A program made the translations under genes and the position numbers. The notes under the pieces were generated by a model. The model searched no databases. It saw only the letters and a program-made list of their open reading frames with translations, and was not told the origin of the DNA. Shown piece after piece: positions 44,352-52,675 of a stretch of DNA of 64,000 nucleotides. Each line of letters starts with the position of its first letter. Position 1 is the stretch's first letter. Source of the stretch: Hypericibacter terrae (GTDB lineage Bacteria > Pseudomonadota > Alphaproteobacteria > Dongiales > Dongiaceae); the NCBI RefSeq assembly GCF_008728855.1, contig NZ_CP042906.1, positions 3,895,570 through 3,959,569 of the forward strand, in the 5' to 3' direction.

Positions 44352-44465
44352 TCGTTATATCCGATGGTTAGTCGGATTATGCCCGGTCATTCCTAAGCTT
44401 CCATGAATCGGGCCGGGTGATCATTTTCAGAAAATCACAGCCGGGCGCTCCGCCTTTAGGAATTG

Positions 44466-44500
44466 TTAATAAACTCGCGCCACATTGGTTAATAGGTTAA
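44466..44500 (+). promoter_or_regulatory. TTAA-rich putative control region of ctrA
   Basis: TTAA occurs at 44466, 44489 and 44497 (GGTTAATAGGTTAACC), 30-64 bases before the ctrA start. CtrA half-sites are TTAA(C), so autoregulation is plausible, but no pair has the exact 7-base spacing. Confidence 0.35.
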
Positions 44501-44529
44501 CCTGGTCTCAACGGCGACAGAGGCTACCA

Positions 44530-45255
44530 ATGCGCGTACTCCTGATTGAAGACGACACCACAGTGGCCCAATCGATTCAGCTCATGCTGAAGTCCGAAGG
44601 CTTCGTCGTAGATGCAACCGACATGGGCGAAGACGGCCTCGAGATCGGTAAGCTTTATGACTACGACATTATCCTTCTGGATCTCATGCTGCCCGACATC
44701 GAGGGCTACGAGGTTCTGCGCCGGCTCCGCGCGGCGCGCGTCAACACGCCGATCCTGATTCTTTCGGGCCTCGGCGAGCTCGACAACAAGATCAAAGGTC
44801 TCGGCTTCGGCGCCGACGACTATCTCACCAAGCCCTTCGACAAACGTGAACTGATCGCAAGAATCCAGGCGATCGTCCGTCGCTCGCGCGGCCATAGCGA
44901 CTCCGTGATCCTCACCGGCAAGCTCAAGGTCAATCTCGACACGCGTACCGTCGAGGTCGAGGCCCAGCCGCTGCATCTCACCGGCAAGGAATATGGCATC
45001 CTCGAGCTGTTGAGCCTGCGCAAGGGCACGACGCTCACCAAGGAGATGTTCCTGAATCATCTCTATGGCGGCATGGACGAGCCGGAGCTGAAGATCATCG
45101 ACGTGTTCGTCTGCAAGCTGCGCAAGAAGCTCTCGGCCGCGACCGGCGGCGACAACTACATCGAAACCGTCTGGGGCCGCGGCTATGTGCTGCGCGATCC
45201 GGTGGAACCCGCCAACGAGACCCTGGCCCGGCGCCCGGCTGCTGCCAGCGCCTGA
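44530..45255 (+). CDS. ctrA: Cell-cycle master response regulator CtrA
   Basis: A 241-residue OmpR-type response regulator. The receiver (1-120) has the acidic pair in LLIEDD, phospho-acceptor Asp in [21 protein letters not shown] and the Lys in [24 protein letters not shown]. The winged-helix DNA-binding domain includes [52 protein letters not shown], near-invariant in CtrA. ATG 44530 gives the normal length; the frame is open further upstream. CtrA controls replication and division in Caulobacter and motility or flagellar genes in most alphaproteobacteria. chpT and sciP in the same window encode its phosphodonor and inhibitor. Confidence 0.96.
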   Translation: MRVLLIEDDTTVAQSIQLMLKSEGFVVDATDMGEDGLEIGKLYDYDIILLDLMLPDIEGYEVLRRLRAARVNTPILILSGLGELDNKIKGLGFGADDYLTKPFDKRELIARIQAIVRRSRGHSDSVILTGKLKVNLDTRTVEVEAQPLHLTGKEYGILELLSLRKGTTLTKEMFLNHLYGGMDEPELKIIDVFVCKLRKKLSAATGGDNYIETVWGRGYVLRDPVEPANETLARRPAAASA

Positions 45256-45280
45256 CCAGCCGCTTCTGTCGCCAAGTGCA

Positions 45281-45306
45281 AAACGGCGCCCTCGCGGGCG
45301 CCGTTT
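45281..45306 (+). terminator. Rho-independent terminator of ctrA
   Basis: AAACGGCGCCC and its perfect complement flank a TCGC loop, followed by TTTTTGTTT. It lies about 25 bases after the ctrA stop and is a classic intrinsic terminator. Confidence 0.88.
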
Positions 45307-45367
45307 TTGTTTATGCGCACCGGCCTGGTGAAGAAAGTCGGTGCCAGCTTCCCCCTCCTAAAAGCAG

Positions 45368-45393
45368 AACGGCGCCCTTTCGGGGCGCCGTTT
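45368..45393 (-). terminator. Rho-independent terminator of the che operon
   Basis: A stem of AACGGCGCCC with its complement around a 4-6 base loop lies 33 bases after the cheR stop (minus strand). On the minus strand it continues CTGCTTTTA. The stem sequence closely resembles that of the ctrA terminator 60 bases away. Confidence 0.75.
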
Positions 45394-45425
45394 CCATTTC
45401 GTCGCGATCACGTCGCCGCCGGCGT

Positions 45426-46271
45426 TCATCCCGCCGCGGCGATGCGTGCCTGTTCGCTCTTCGGCACCACCCCATAGACGCCGCGCTGGCCGTTGATGAG
45501 CTTGAAGCGCTCGGTCAGGCCCAGCACCGTCTCGGCGCCGCCGAGGAAGAGGAAGCCGTCCTCGGGCATCAGGTTGGCGATGCGGTCGAGCACCTTGGCC
45601 TTCGTGTCCTGGTCGAAATAGATCAGCACGTTGCGGCAGTAGACCACATCGAAGCGACCGAGCACCGTGGGGTCGGTCAGGAGGTTGAACTCGCGATAAT
45701 CGACCATCGAGCGGATCTTCGGGCTGATCTGCCAGCGATCGCCGGACTGGGCGAAATACTTCACCAGCAGAGTCACCGGCAGGCCGCGCTGCACCTCGAA
45801 CTGCGAATAGACGCCTTCCTTGGCGCGCGCCAGAATTTCGGAGGAGAGGTCGGTGGCGACGATCTCGATGGTCCAGCCCGCGAGCTGCGCCGCCATTTCC
45901 GAGAGGATCATGGCGAGCGAATAGGGCTCCTGGCCGGAGGAACAGGCGGCGCTCCAGATCCGCAGGCGGCGCTGGCCGGTGCGGTTCTTGAGCATCGCCG
46001 GCAGGACCAGCTCCTTGAACTGGTCGAACGGCTTGATGTCGCGGAAGAAGAAGGACTCGTTCGTGGTCATGGCTTCGACCACGTCGCGGATCAGGGCCTC
46101 GTCCGGCTTGCTGCGGAGCGACTTCACCAGGTCCTCGAACCCGGCGAGCTTCCACTTGCGCGCCACCGGCAGGAGGCGGCTCTCCATCAGATAAGCCTTG
46201 TCCGGCGAGAGCACCAAGCCCGAGCGTTGGCGCAGCAGCCGGCAGATCATATCGAAATCGTCGCGGTTCAT
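45426..46271 (-). CDS. cheR: Chemotaxis protein methyltransferase CheR
   Basis: A 281-residue SAM-dependent methyltransferase that methylates glutamates of chemoreceptors. The N-terminal helical domain (MNRDDFDMICRLLRQRSGLVLSPDKAYLMESRL) is followed by AMTTNESFFFRD, the SAM-binding IWSAACSSGQEPYSLAMIL, and FDVVYCRNVLIYFDQDTK. The start at 46271 overlaps the cheB stop as ATGA. It is the last gene of the che operon, before a terminator. Confidence 0.94.
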   Translation of the reverse strand: MNRDDFDMICRLLRQRSGLVLSPDKAYLMESRLLPVARKWKLAGFEDLVKSLRSKPDEALIRDVVEAMTTNESFFFRDIKPFDQFKELVLPAMLKNRTGQRRLRIWSAACSSGQEPYSLAMILSEMAAQLAGWTIEIVATDLSSEILARAKEGVYSQFEVQRGLPVTLLVKYFAQSGDRWQISPKIRSMVDYREFNLLTDPTVLGRFDVVYCRNVLIYFDQDTKAKVLDRIANLMPEDGFLFLGGAETVLGLTERFKLINGQRGVYGVVPKSEQARIAAAG

Positions 46272-47410
46272 GCTGCTGACCTCATTGCGAGCCGGCGCAG
46301 ATAGGGAGCGATCTCGGGCAAAGGCAGCACCGCGCTGCAAAGCCCCGTCTTCGCCACCGCGCCGGGCATGCCCCAGACCACACTGGTAGCCTCATCCTGA
46401 GCCACGACCGAGCCCCCCGCGGCAACCACCGTGGAGGCGCCCTTCTGGCCATCGGAACCCATGCCGGTCAGGATCAGCACCATACAGCGCGCGCCATAAG
46501 CGGCGGCGACGCTGCGCAGCATGGGATCCACGGCCGGTCGGCAGAAATTCTCGGGCGCGGTCTTCACCAGACGGATGATCTTCTTCCCGTCCTCGATCGC
46601 CACCGTCATATGGATGTCGCCGGGCGCCACATAGATGCGGCCCCGCATGACCGGCTCGCCGTCGCGGGCTTCGGCCGTCGGAATCTTGCTGGCCTGGGCG
46701 ATATGCTCGGCCAGGATCGCCGTGAAGGTCGCCGGCATATGCTGGGTGACCAGGATCGGCAGGTCGGACTTGCCACCCAGCCCGCCCAGTACCTTGAAGA
46801 GCGCCTGGGGGCCGCCGGTCGAGCTGCCGATGGCCAGGATCTCCGGCTGGAGGGTCGCCTCGGGGCGCAGCTTGAGGGGTACCGGCGGGCCCGCGGGCGC
46901 GGCCGGCGCGGTCCGGCGGGCCGGCGTCGGCGCCGCATTGGCGCTCTCCGGATGCTTGCGCCGGTAGACCTGGCCCAGTTCCTTGACCTTCGAGGTCAGC
47001 TCGCGCTTGAAGCTCTCGGCCGTCACCAGCTCCGACGAGCTGGGCTTGGCCACGTAGTCGGCGGCTCCGGCCGCCAGCGCCTGGAGGCTGATATCGGCGT
47101 TGCGCCGGGTCAGGGTCGAGGCCATCACCACCTGGAGGCCCGGCCTGGCGGCCAGGAGCTTCGGCAGGGCGGTGATGCCGTCCATGACCGGCATCTCGAT
47201 ATCAAGGACGACGACCTCGACGTTCGAGCGGCCGACGATGTCGACCGCCATCTGGCCGTTGCTGGCCGAATGGACGACCTTGATGCCGGCGTCGGCCTCG
47301 AGCGCCTTCGAAATCAAACCGCGGATCACGGCCGAGTCGTCCACGACCATGACCCGCACGGGTTGGGTGCGGGATTCGGCCGGCGGGGCGATGGGGGAAA
47401 TCAGTGTCAT
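46268..47410 (-). CDS. cheB: Protein-glutamate methylesterase CheB
   Basis: A 380-residue two-domain protein. The receiver (about 15-135) has VMVVDDSAVIRG, Asp in VVVLDIEMPVMDG and KPSSSE. The methylesterase domain (about 190-375) carries the catalytic Ser in IGSSTGGPQAL, His in LVTQHMPATFTAILAEHIAQ and Asp in ILTGMGSDGQKGA. The linker is Ala/Pro-rich. CheB removes methyl groups from receptors and adapts the chemotactic response when phosphorylated by CheA. It lies 21 bases after cheY and overlaps cheR. Confidence 0.95.
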   Translation of the reverse strand: MTLISPIAPPAESRTQPVRVMVVDDSAVIRGLISKALEADAGIKVVHSASNGQMAVDIVGRSNVEVVVLDIEMPVMDGITALPKLLAARPGLQVVMASTLTRRNADISLQALAAGAADYVAKPSSSELVTAESFKRELTSKVKELGQVYRRKHPESANAAPTPARRTAPAAPAGPPVPLKLRPEATLQPEILAIGSSTGGPQALFKVLGGLGGKSDLPILVTQHMPATFTAILAEHIAQASKIPTAEARDGEPVMRGRIYVAPGDIHMTVAIEDGKKIIRLVKTAPENFCRPAVDPMLRSVAAAYGARCMVLILTGMGSDGQKGASTVVAAGGSVVAQDEATSVVWGMPGAVAKTGLCSAVLPLPEIAPYLRRLAMRSAA

Positions 47411-47431
47411 TGAGGTGATGATGATCGGGTT

Positions 47432-47797
47432 CTAGAGCAGGCCGACTTGATTGAACTTCGACTCGATGATCTCGCTGTCGAAGGGCTTCATGATGTATTC
47501 GTCGGCGCCGGCCGTGATCGCCTCCTGGATGTGCTTCAGGTCGTTCTCGGTGGTGCAGAACACCACGACCGGCTGCTTGGAACCGTCCATGCGGCGCAGG
47601 CCCTTCAGGAAATCCATGCCGTTCATGACCGGCATGTTCCAGTCGAGCAGGATCGCGTCGGGCATGGCGCGCTTGCAGATGTCCATCGCGGCCTGGCCGT
47701 TCTCGGCCTCCTCGATCTGAAAATTCAGGCTCTCGAGGATCTTTCGCGCGACCATTCGGACGACCTTCGAGTCATCCACGACGAGACAGCGCTTCAT
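47432..47797 (-). CDS. cheY: Chemotaxis response regulator CheY
   Basis: A 121-residue single-domain receiver. Key residues are visible: acidic pair in CLVVDDSKVVR, phospho-acceptor Asp in AILLDWNMPVMNG, Thr in VVFCTTEND, and Lys in YIMKPFD. Phospho-CheY would bind FliM and change flagellar rotation. It sits between cheW and cheB in the operon. The first residues, MKRCLVVDDSKVVRMVARKIL, are typical of alphaproteobacterial CheY proteins. Confidence 0.93.
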   Translation of the reverse strand: MKRCLVVDDSKVVRMVARKILESLNFQIEEAENGQAAMDICKRAMPDAILLDWNMPVMNGMDFLKGLRRMDGSKQPVVVFCTTENDLKHIQEAITAGADEYIMKPFDSEIIESKFNQVGLL

Positions 47798-47815
47798 GTT
47801 CTTCTCCCGTTATCC

Positions 47816-47840
47816 GATCGGGGCCCGCGAGGCCCCGATC
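47816..47840 (-). terminator. Hairpin between cheW and cheY
   Basis: A perfect 10-base-pair stem (GATCGGGGCC / GGCCCCGATC) with a 5-base loop fills most of the 56-base cheW-cheY gap. No U tract follows. It probably tunes relative expression of cheY, for example by mRNA processing or partial termination. Confidence 0.45.
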
Positions 47841-47853
47841 CCCCGTCACTTCC

Positions 47854-48345
47854 TCAGGCCGCTTCCGCCTTGGCAAACTGCAACAGCTGGGAGACATCGA
47901 GGACCACCAGCAGCGAGCCGTTGAGGCGATAGATACCATCCGAAAAGTCGCGCCAGCGCGGGTCGAGCGTCGGCGGGTTGCGTTCATAGGCGGCGCCCTC
48001 GAGGCTCAGCACCTCGCCGACCGAATCGACGATCAGGCTGTAGAGCTCGCCGTTCTGCTCGACGACGATGCTCATCGAGTTCTGGCCCTTCTCGCGACGA
48101 TCGAGGCCGAGGCGCAGGCGCAGATCGATCGCCGTCACGATGCGGCCGCGCAGATTGAGCGACCCGGCCACTTCCTTCGGCGCCAGCGGAATGCGGGTGA
48201 TGCGCTGCGGGCCCAGCACGTCCTGGACCTTCAGGACCGGGATGCCGAACAGCTGGCCGGCGACGGTGAAGGAGACGAAGTCGTGCTGCCCCTCGCCGGT
48301 GCTCTTGCCGACGCTTTTGGAGGCTGTGGGAGTGGCGGCGTTCAT
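47854..48345 (-). CDS. cheW: Chemotaxis coupling protein CheW
   Basis: A 163-residue CheW that joins chemoreceptors to CheA. The core includes DFVSFTVAGQLFGIPVLKVQDVLGPQRITRIPLAPKEVAGSLNLRGRIVTAIDLRLRLGL and SIVVEQNGELYSLIVDSVGEVLSLEG. The N-terminal 20 residues are a Ser/Thr-rich tail. Its start overlaps the cheA stop as ATGA, so CheA and CheW are made in coupled amounts. Confidence 0.93.
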   Translation of the reverse strand: MNAATPTASKSVGKSTGEGQHDFVSFTVAGQLFGIPVLKVQDVLGPQRITRIPLAPKEVAGSLNLRGRIVTAIDLRLRLGLDRREKGQNSMSIVVEQNGELYSLIVDSVGEVLSLEGAAYERNPPTLDPRWRDFSDGIYRLNGSLLVVLDVSQLLQFAKAEAA

Positions 48346-51314
48346 GCGGCACCTTTGAGCTCGGAGAAGGCCTCGGACAGGGTCTGCAGCAGCGCATCGC
48401 GATCGAACTTGGCGACATAGTCGTCAAAGCCGACCTTGCGGCCGCGGGCGATGTCCTTGGGCGACGAATGGGAGGAAAGGGCGACCAGCGGCGTATCGCG
48501 CCAGCGCTCGTTCTTCTTCAGGGCCTCGGCGAACTCGAAGCCGCTCATGCCGGGCATCTCGATGTCGCTGATGATGACATCGTACTGCTCGCCCTGATCG
48601 CAGAGCTTCAGGGCCTGGTCGGCGCTCGACGCCGTCATCACATCGTAGCCGGCCGAGGACAGCAGCGGCGCGATCAGGTTGCGGAAGAACGGACTGTCGT
48701 CCACCAGCAGCAGGCGACGGCTGGTCTCCTCGCCGAACACGGCGTTCTTGTCGCCGAACCAATCGGCGAAGGCCTGGTTCAGGTAGTAGCCGGTATCGAT
48801 GATGTCGGTTGCCTTGCCGGCCACGATGGCGCTGCCGAGACGGCCGGGGTTCGCCGACGACAGCTCGACCTCGAGCCGGTCCTCGACGATATCGACGATC
48901 TCGTCCACCAGGAGGCCCATCGAACGCTGGCGGTCCGAGAACACCAGCACCGGCTGGCGGCCGTCGGCCGGCATCTCCATGCCCTCCTGCATCGCCACCA
49001 GCGGCATGAGCTGGCCGCGATACTGGACCATATGGCGGTCGTTCGAACGCTCGATCGTCTTGCGGTCGATCTCCTCGAGACGGGCCACCAGCGCCAGCGG
49101 AACGGCCTTGGGCGCCGCGGTTCCGGCGCGGAACAGGATCAACGGCACCTTCTCGCCGCTGTGGCCGTCGCGGACCTGGGCCTGCTCGGCCTGATCGCCA
49201 TGGGTCGCGTTGATCTGGCCCGACGCCGACGCGATGCCGTTCGGATCCAGGATCATGATCACGCTGCCGTCGCCGAGGATGGTGTTGCCGGAGAACATCG
49301 AGATGTCGCGCAGGATCGGCGCCACCGGCTTCACCACGATTTCCTCGGTGTCGAACACGCGGTCGACCATGATGCCAAAGGAGTAGGTGCCAACCTGGGC
49401 CACGACGATGAAACTGCCCTGGCCGGTCTGGTTCGCCTGCTCGTCGTTGCTGTCGAGCTTGAGCAGCTTGCGCAGCGAGACCAGCGGCAGGAGGCGGTTG
49501 CGCAGACGCAGGACCGGCGTGTCCTTGATCTGCTCGACGGTAGTGTCGGAGTTGGCGGCGGCGCGGACCAGCTCGACCACGCTGATCTGCGGGATCGCGA
49601 AGCGCTCGCCGGCGCACTCGACGATGAGCGCGGAGACGATCGCGAGCGTCAGCGGGATCTTGATGACGAAAGTGGTGCCGGAGCCTTCCGTCGAGCGCAT
49701 CTCGATGGTGCCGCCGATCTTCTCGATATTGGTGCGGACCACGTCCATCCCGACGCCGCGACCGGAGACGCTGGTCACCTTGGCGGCGGTGGAGAAGCCG
49801 GCCTTGAAGATGAACTGCTGGACCTGCTGCAGGCTCATCTCGGCCAGCTCGGCCTCGGAGGCAAGCCCGTTCTGCAGGGCCTTCGCCTTGATCTTGTCGG
49901 TCGAGAGGCCCTTACCGTCATCGGCAATCTCGATGATGATATGGCCGCCCTCGTGATAGGCGTTCAGGGTGATCTTGCCGGTATCGTTCTTGCCGGCGCG
50001 GCGACGCTCCTCCGGGGTCTCGAGGCCATGGTCCGCCGAATTGCGCACCATGTGCGTCAGCGGATCCTTGATCATCTCGAGCACCTGGCGATCGAGCTCC
50101 GTCTCGGCGCCCAGCATCACCAGATCGATCTTCTTGCCGCATTCCAGCGAGAGGTCGCGGACCAGGCGCGGCAGCTTCGACCAGGCGTTGCCGATCGGCT
50201 GCATGCGGGTCTTCATCACGCCTTCCTGAAGCTCGGAGGTGACGTGATTGAGGCGCTGCAGCGGCGCGGCGAACGGGCTGTCCTTCTGCGTGCGCAGGAT
50301 CTGCAACACCTGGTTGCGGGTCAGCACCAGCTCGCTGACCATGGTCATCAGGTTCTCGAGCAGATCGACATTGACGCGGATCGACTGCTGCGCGACGGCG
50401 GATTCCTTCTTGTTCTCCTCGCTCTCGCCCTCGGCCTTGGCGGCCGGCCTGGCCGTCGCCTTGGGTGCCGGCGCCGGCTTTGCCGGCGCTTCGGCGGCCG
50501 GTGCCTCCAGCACCTCGGCGCGCAGGCCGGCGACCAGGGTCAGGATCTCGGCGCGGGTCGCGGCCGCGACCTCGAGCGTCGTCAGCGAGGCCTCGATATG
50601 ACCGAAGGCCGCATCGCAGAGGCTGTCGGTCAGGCCGCGCGCATTGAGATGCTGCTTGGCTTCCGGCAGGGCGGGACCCTTGTAGCTGTCGGGGCCGCCG
50701 GCCTTGTTCGAGAAGAACTCGCGCAGGTTGCCCTGCAGGACGTCGAGATTGACGCCTTCGAAGAAGGTCTTGAGGCGATCGTCGGCGGACGCGCGGCCGA
50801 CGAAGACCTCGACGACCGAATCGATCACCGACATGCCGCCGATGCGGTCGTAGAGCGACCCGCTCTTCGCCGATTTCGCCTCGGCCTTCGCCGGCTTCGG
50901 TTCGGCTTTCGGGGCCGCGACGGGCTTGGGCGCGGAGGCGCCGTCGGCGAGCGCATTGAGGCGCCGGATGAGATCGCTGTCGTCGCCCTCGGGCTCGGCA
51001 CCGGCTTCCTCGAGGGTCGCGGTCAGCGAGCGCACGCGGTCGAGACATTCCAGGATGATCGACACCGCTTCGGGCGTGACCTCGAGCTCGCCGTCGCGGA
51101 CCTTGCCGAGCACGTTCTCGCCCGCATGGGCGACGCGCTCGAGGCGGGGCAGACCGATGAAGCCGCAAGTGCCTTTGATCGTGTGCACGAGCCGGAAGAT
51201 GTTTCCGAGAAGCTCCGGATCGTTCGGATTCTGTTCGAGCTTGACCAGCTCGACGTCGAGAACGGCCAGGCTCTCGGTGGTCTCGGTCAAGAATTCGCGC
51301 AGCAAGTCGTCCAT
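48342..51314 (-). CDS. cheA: Chemotaxis kinase CheA with inserted truncated-haemoglobin domain
   Basis: A 990-residue hybrid kinase. Order: HPt domain (1-120) with His44 in HTIKGTCGF; an Ala/Lys/Pro linker; a globin-like domain (about 153-269) with SLYDRIGG, FFEGVN, REFFSNKAGGPDSYKG and QHLNARGLTDSL; a second linker; dimerisation and HATPase core with VDLLENLMTMVSELVLTRN, HMVRNSADHGLE, ADDGKGLS and GRGVGMDV; a CheW-like domain; a second, more diverged CheW-like domain; and a C-terminal receiver with LLLVDDSPFF and DVIISDIEMPGMSG. The globin replaces the usual P2 domain. ATG 51314 is chosen for the typical HPt start MDDLLREFL and an AAGGG upstream. The tail domains suggest phosphate-sink or adaptation functions. 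Confidence 0.93.
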   Translation of the reverse strand: MDDLLREFLTETTESLAVLDVELVKLEQNPNDPELLGNIFRLVHTIKGTCGFIGLPRLERVAHAGENVLGKVRDGELEVTPEAVSIILECLDRVRSLTATLEEAGAEPEGDDSDLIRRLNALADGASAPKPVAAPKAEPKPAKAEAKSAKSGSLYDRIGGMSVIDSVVEVFVGRASADDRLKTFFEGVNLDVLQGNLREFFSNKAGGPDSYKGPALPEAKQHLNARGLTDSLCDAAFGHIEASLTTLEVAAATRAEILTLVAGLRAEVLEAPAAEAPAKPAPAPKATARPAAKAEGESEENKKESAVAQQSIRVNVDLLENLMTMVSELVLTRNQVLQILRTQKDSPFAAPLQRLNHVTSELQEGVMKTRMQPIGNAWSKLPRLVRDLSLECGKKIDLVMLGAETELDRQVLEMIKDPLTHMVRNSADHGLETPEERRRAGKNDTGKITLNAYHEGGHIIIEIADDGKGLSTDKIKAKALQNGLASEAELAEMSLQQVQQFIFKAGFSTAAKVTSVSGRGVGMDVVRTNIEKIGGTIEMRSTEGSGTTFVIKIPLTLAIVSALIVECAGERFAIPQISVVELVRAAANSDTTVEQIKDTPVLRLRNRLLPLVSLRKLLKLDSNDEQANQTGQGSFIVVAQVGTYSFGIMVDRVFDTEEIVVKPVAPILRDISMFSGNTILGDGSVIMILDPNGIASASGQINATHGDQAEQAQVRDGHSGEKVPLILFRAGTAAPKAVPLALVARLEEIDRKTIERSNDRHMVQYRGQLMPLVAMQEGMEMPADGRQPVLVFSDRQRSMGLLVDEIVDIVEDRLEVELSSANPGRLGSAIVAGKATDIIDTGYYLNQAFADWFGDKNAVFGEETSRRLLLVDDSPFFRNLIAPLLSSAGYDVMTASSADQALKLCDQGEQYDVIISDIEMPGMSGFEFAEALKKNERWRDTPLVALSSHSSPKDIARGRKVGFDDYVAKFDRDALLQTLSEAFSELKGAA

Positions 51315-51513
51315 GAGGAAGCGCCCTTCAGATGGCCCCGATACATTCGGGGTCGTCGCGTCTGGCGCGGCCGAAGCCTTTCCCACCGAAAGGACCCGCC
51401 GCCAGCCATCCGTCACGCTCTCAGAAACTGCTTAAAAACCCATAAAGGCTTGAACTCGCGAAATGTTCGGGCCTGTCGGGGAAAGGCCGGCGCAACCGGC
51501 GGACAAAACAAGG

Positions 51514-51540
51514 AAAGCCGGCCCGTGCGGGCGCGGCTTT
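51514..51540 (-). terminator. Terminator of chpT
   Basis: AAAGCC and GGCTTT arms enclose GCCCG/CGGGC, with minor mismatches. On the minus strand it is followed by CCTTGTTTTG. It lies about 85 bases after the chpT stop. Confidence 0.55.
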
Positions 51541-51570
51541 CGCGATCCTCGTTTGCGGGGGCCCCCGCGA

Positions 51571-51579
51571 TTATCCACA
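51571..51579 (+). promoter_or_regulatory. DnaA box between chpT and cheA
   Basis: TTATCCACA, a perfect DnaA 9-mer, lies 46 bases after the chpT stop. It is identical to the copy at 22631 and on the same strand. Both are intergenic. Confidence 0.45.
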
Positions 51580-51624
51580 AGCTTTTCGGTTCGGCCGCCG
51601 CGGGTTCCCCCGGACCCGATGCTC

Positions 51625-52320
51625 TCAGGCCGACGGAATCCTGACTTCGAACAGCACCTCGCCCGGTGCCACGGCCTGCGGCTTCAGATGGGCGCCGAAG
51701 CGCGCGGCCAGCCGGCCGGCGAGATAGGCCTGCACGGTGCGCGGCGTGAGATCGTTGGGCGGCGTCTGGGCCGCAAGCGCGGCCGCTTCGTCGTCGGTGA
51801 GCTTCGCATCCGTCCCCATCGCCCGGACCACGAAACGGATCGCTCCCGCCTCGCCGGTCGTGAGCGCCAGAATCCGGCCGCCGCGCGGCAGCGCGTCGGC
51901 CGCCATCAGGATCATGTTGAGCAGCAATTTGCCGGCCCCCGCGGGCAGGGCCAGAGTCTCCGGGGACATCGACCAGTCGAGCTTCACGCGGCCGTCCTGG
52001 AACAGGCCCAGGGCGGCAGCCTGCGCCTCCTGCGGACGCACGATCTGATTGCCGGCATTGCCGAAGGCGAGCCTGAAGAACTGCACCAGCGCCGTCGCGC
52101 GCGCGGCCGACCGGCGCGCGAGACCGACAGCCTCCTCCTCCATCTGCGGACTTTCCGACAGGAGCTCGAGTCCGTTGGCAACGGCACTGATCGGGCCAAC
52201 CAGGTCATGGCAGAGGCGCGAGGCCAGAAAATCGGCGACCGTGAATTCGTTCACTGCGTGGGGATCCGTCGTCATGGGGTCGCTCGCTCGCGATTGGCTC
52301 TGGATTGGTTGTGCCAGCAT
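51625..52320 (-). CDS. chpT: Histidine phosphotransferase ChpT
   Basis: A protein of 231 residues (216 if the second ATG at 52275 is used). The first start has GGAG 5 bases upstream. The phosphoacceptor helix FLASRLCHDLVGPISAVANGLELL matches ChpT, with the His in CHDLVGP. The second half folds like a degenerate histidine-kinase ATP domain: KLLLNMILMAADALPRGG is recognisable, but the nucleotide-binding boxes are absent, as expected. In Caulobacter ChpT moves phosphate from CckA to CtrA and CpdR. ctrA is 7 kb away. It is divergent from a DUF3553 gene. Confidence 0.9.
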   Translation of the reverse strand: MLAQPIQSQSRASDPMTTDPHAVNEFTVADFLASRLCHDLVGPISAVANGLELLSESPQMEEEAVGLARRSAARATALVQFFRLAFGNAGNQIVRPQEAQAAALGLFQDGRVKLDWSMSPETLALPAGAGKLLLNMILMAADALPRGGRILALTTGEAGAIRFVVRAMGTDAKLTDDEAAALAAQTPPNDLTPRTVQAYLAGRLAARFGAHLKPQAVAPGEVLFEVRIPSA

Positions 52321-52423
52321 GTCGTCTCCGTGCCCTTACCTGTCGTTCTTTGCGTTTTGGCAGCCGTTCGAATTCCTTATACGATCCAGAGGCCTAAAGC
52401 CCTGGTCGAAAAGGCGGCAACCG

Positions 52424-52636
52424 ATGATAATGGTGGACAATCTGGTGCCCGGCGCCTGGGTGCGCCATCCGGATCATCCGGACTGGGGCATGGGCCAGAT
52501 ACAGTCGATCGTCGGCCATCGGATCACCGTGAACTTCGAACATGCCGGCAAGCTCTTGATCAATTCGGATATCGTCACCCTCACCCTGGCCGGGCTCGAG
52601 TCCGAAACCGACGAAAAGGCTCGCCGCGACAGATAG
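52424..52636 (+). CDS. Small DUF3553-type protein
   Basis: A 70-residue protein with an SH3-like beta-barrel pattern: LVPGAWVRHPDHPDWGMGQIQSIVGHRITVNFEHAGKLLI. This resembles the DUF3553 family, small alphaproteobacterial proteins of unknown function that read like the CarD/UvrD tail Tudor fold. ATGs at 52424 and 52430 are both possible. It is divergent from chpT and upstream of the formate dehydrogenase genes. I do not assign a function. Confidence 0.7.
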   Translation: MIMVDNLVPGAWVRHPDHPDWGMGQIQSIVGHRITVNFEHAGKLLINSDIVTLTLAGLESETDEKARRDR

Positions 52637-52675
52637 CGCCGGCAATCCTTACCGAGACATTAACCCTGCTGTGAA

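Larger units (their letters stand above)
51315..51624. other. Gap between chpT and cheA
   Basis: This 310-base region has no convincing gene. It contains the probable chpT terminator (51514-51540), a DnaA box at 51571 and presumably the cheA promoter. No sigma-54 match with 10-base GG-GC spacing was seen near cheA. Confidence 0.6.

Noticed and set aside
44405-44409. GAATC (CcrM-type GANTC) site upstream of ctrA
   Set aside because: A single 4-base-specific site is expected by chance in such a gap, so it is not evidence of methylation control by itself.
48468-51644. 1058-codon + strand open frame opposite cheA
   Set aside because: It is antisense to an unambiguous cheA and reads as low-complexity Arg/Leu/Gly-rich sequence.
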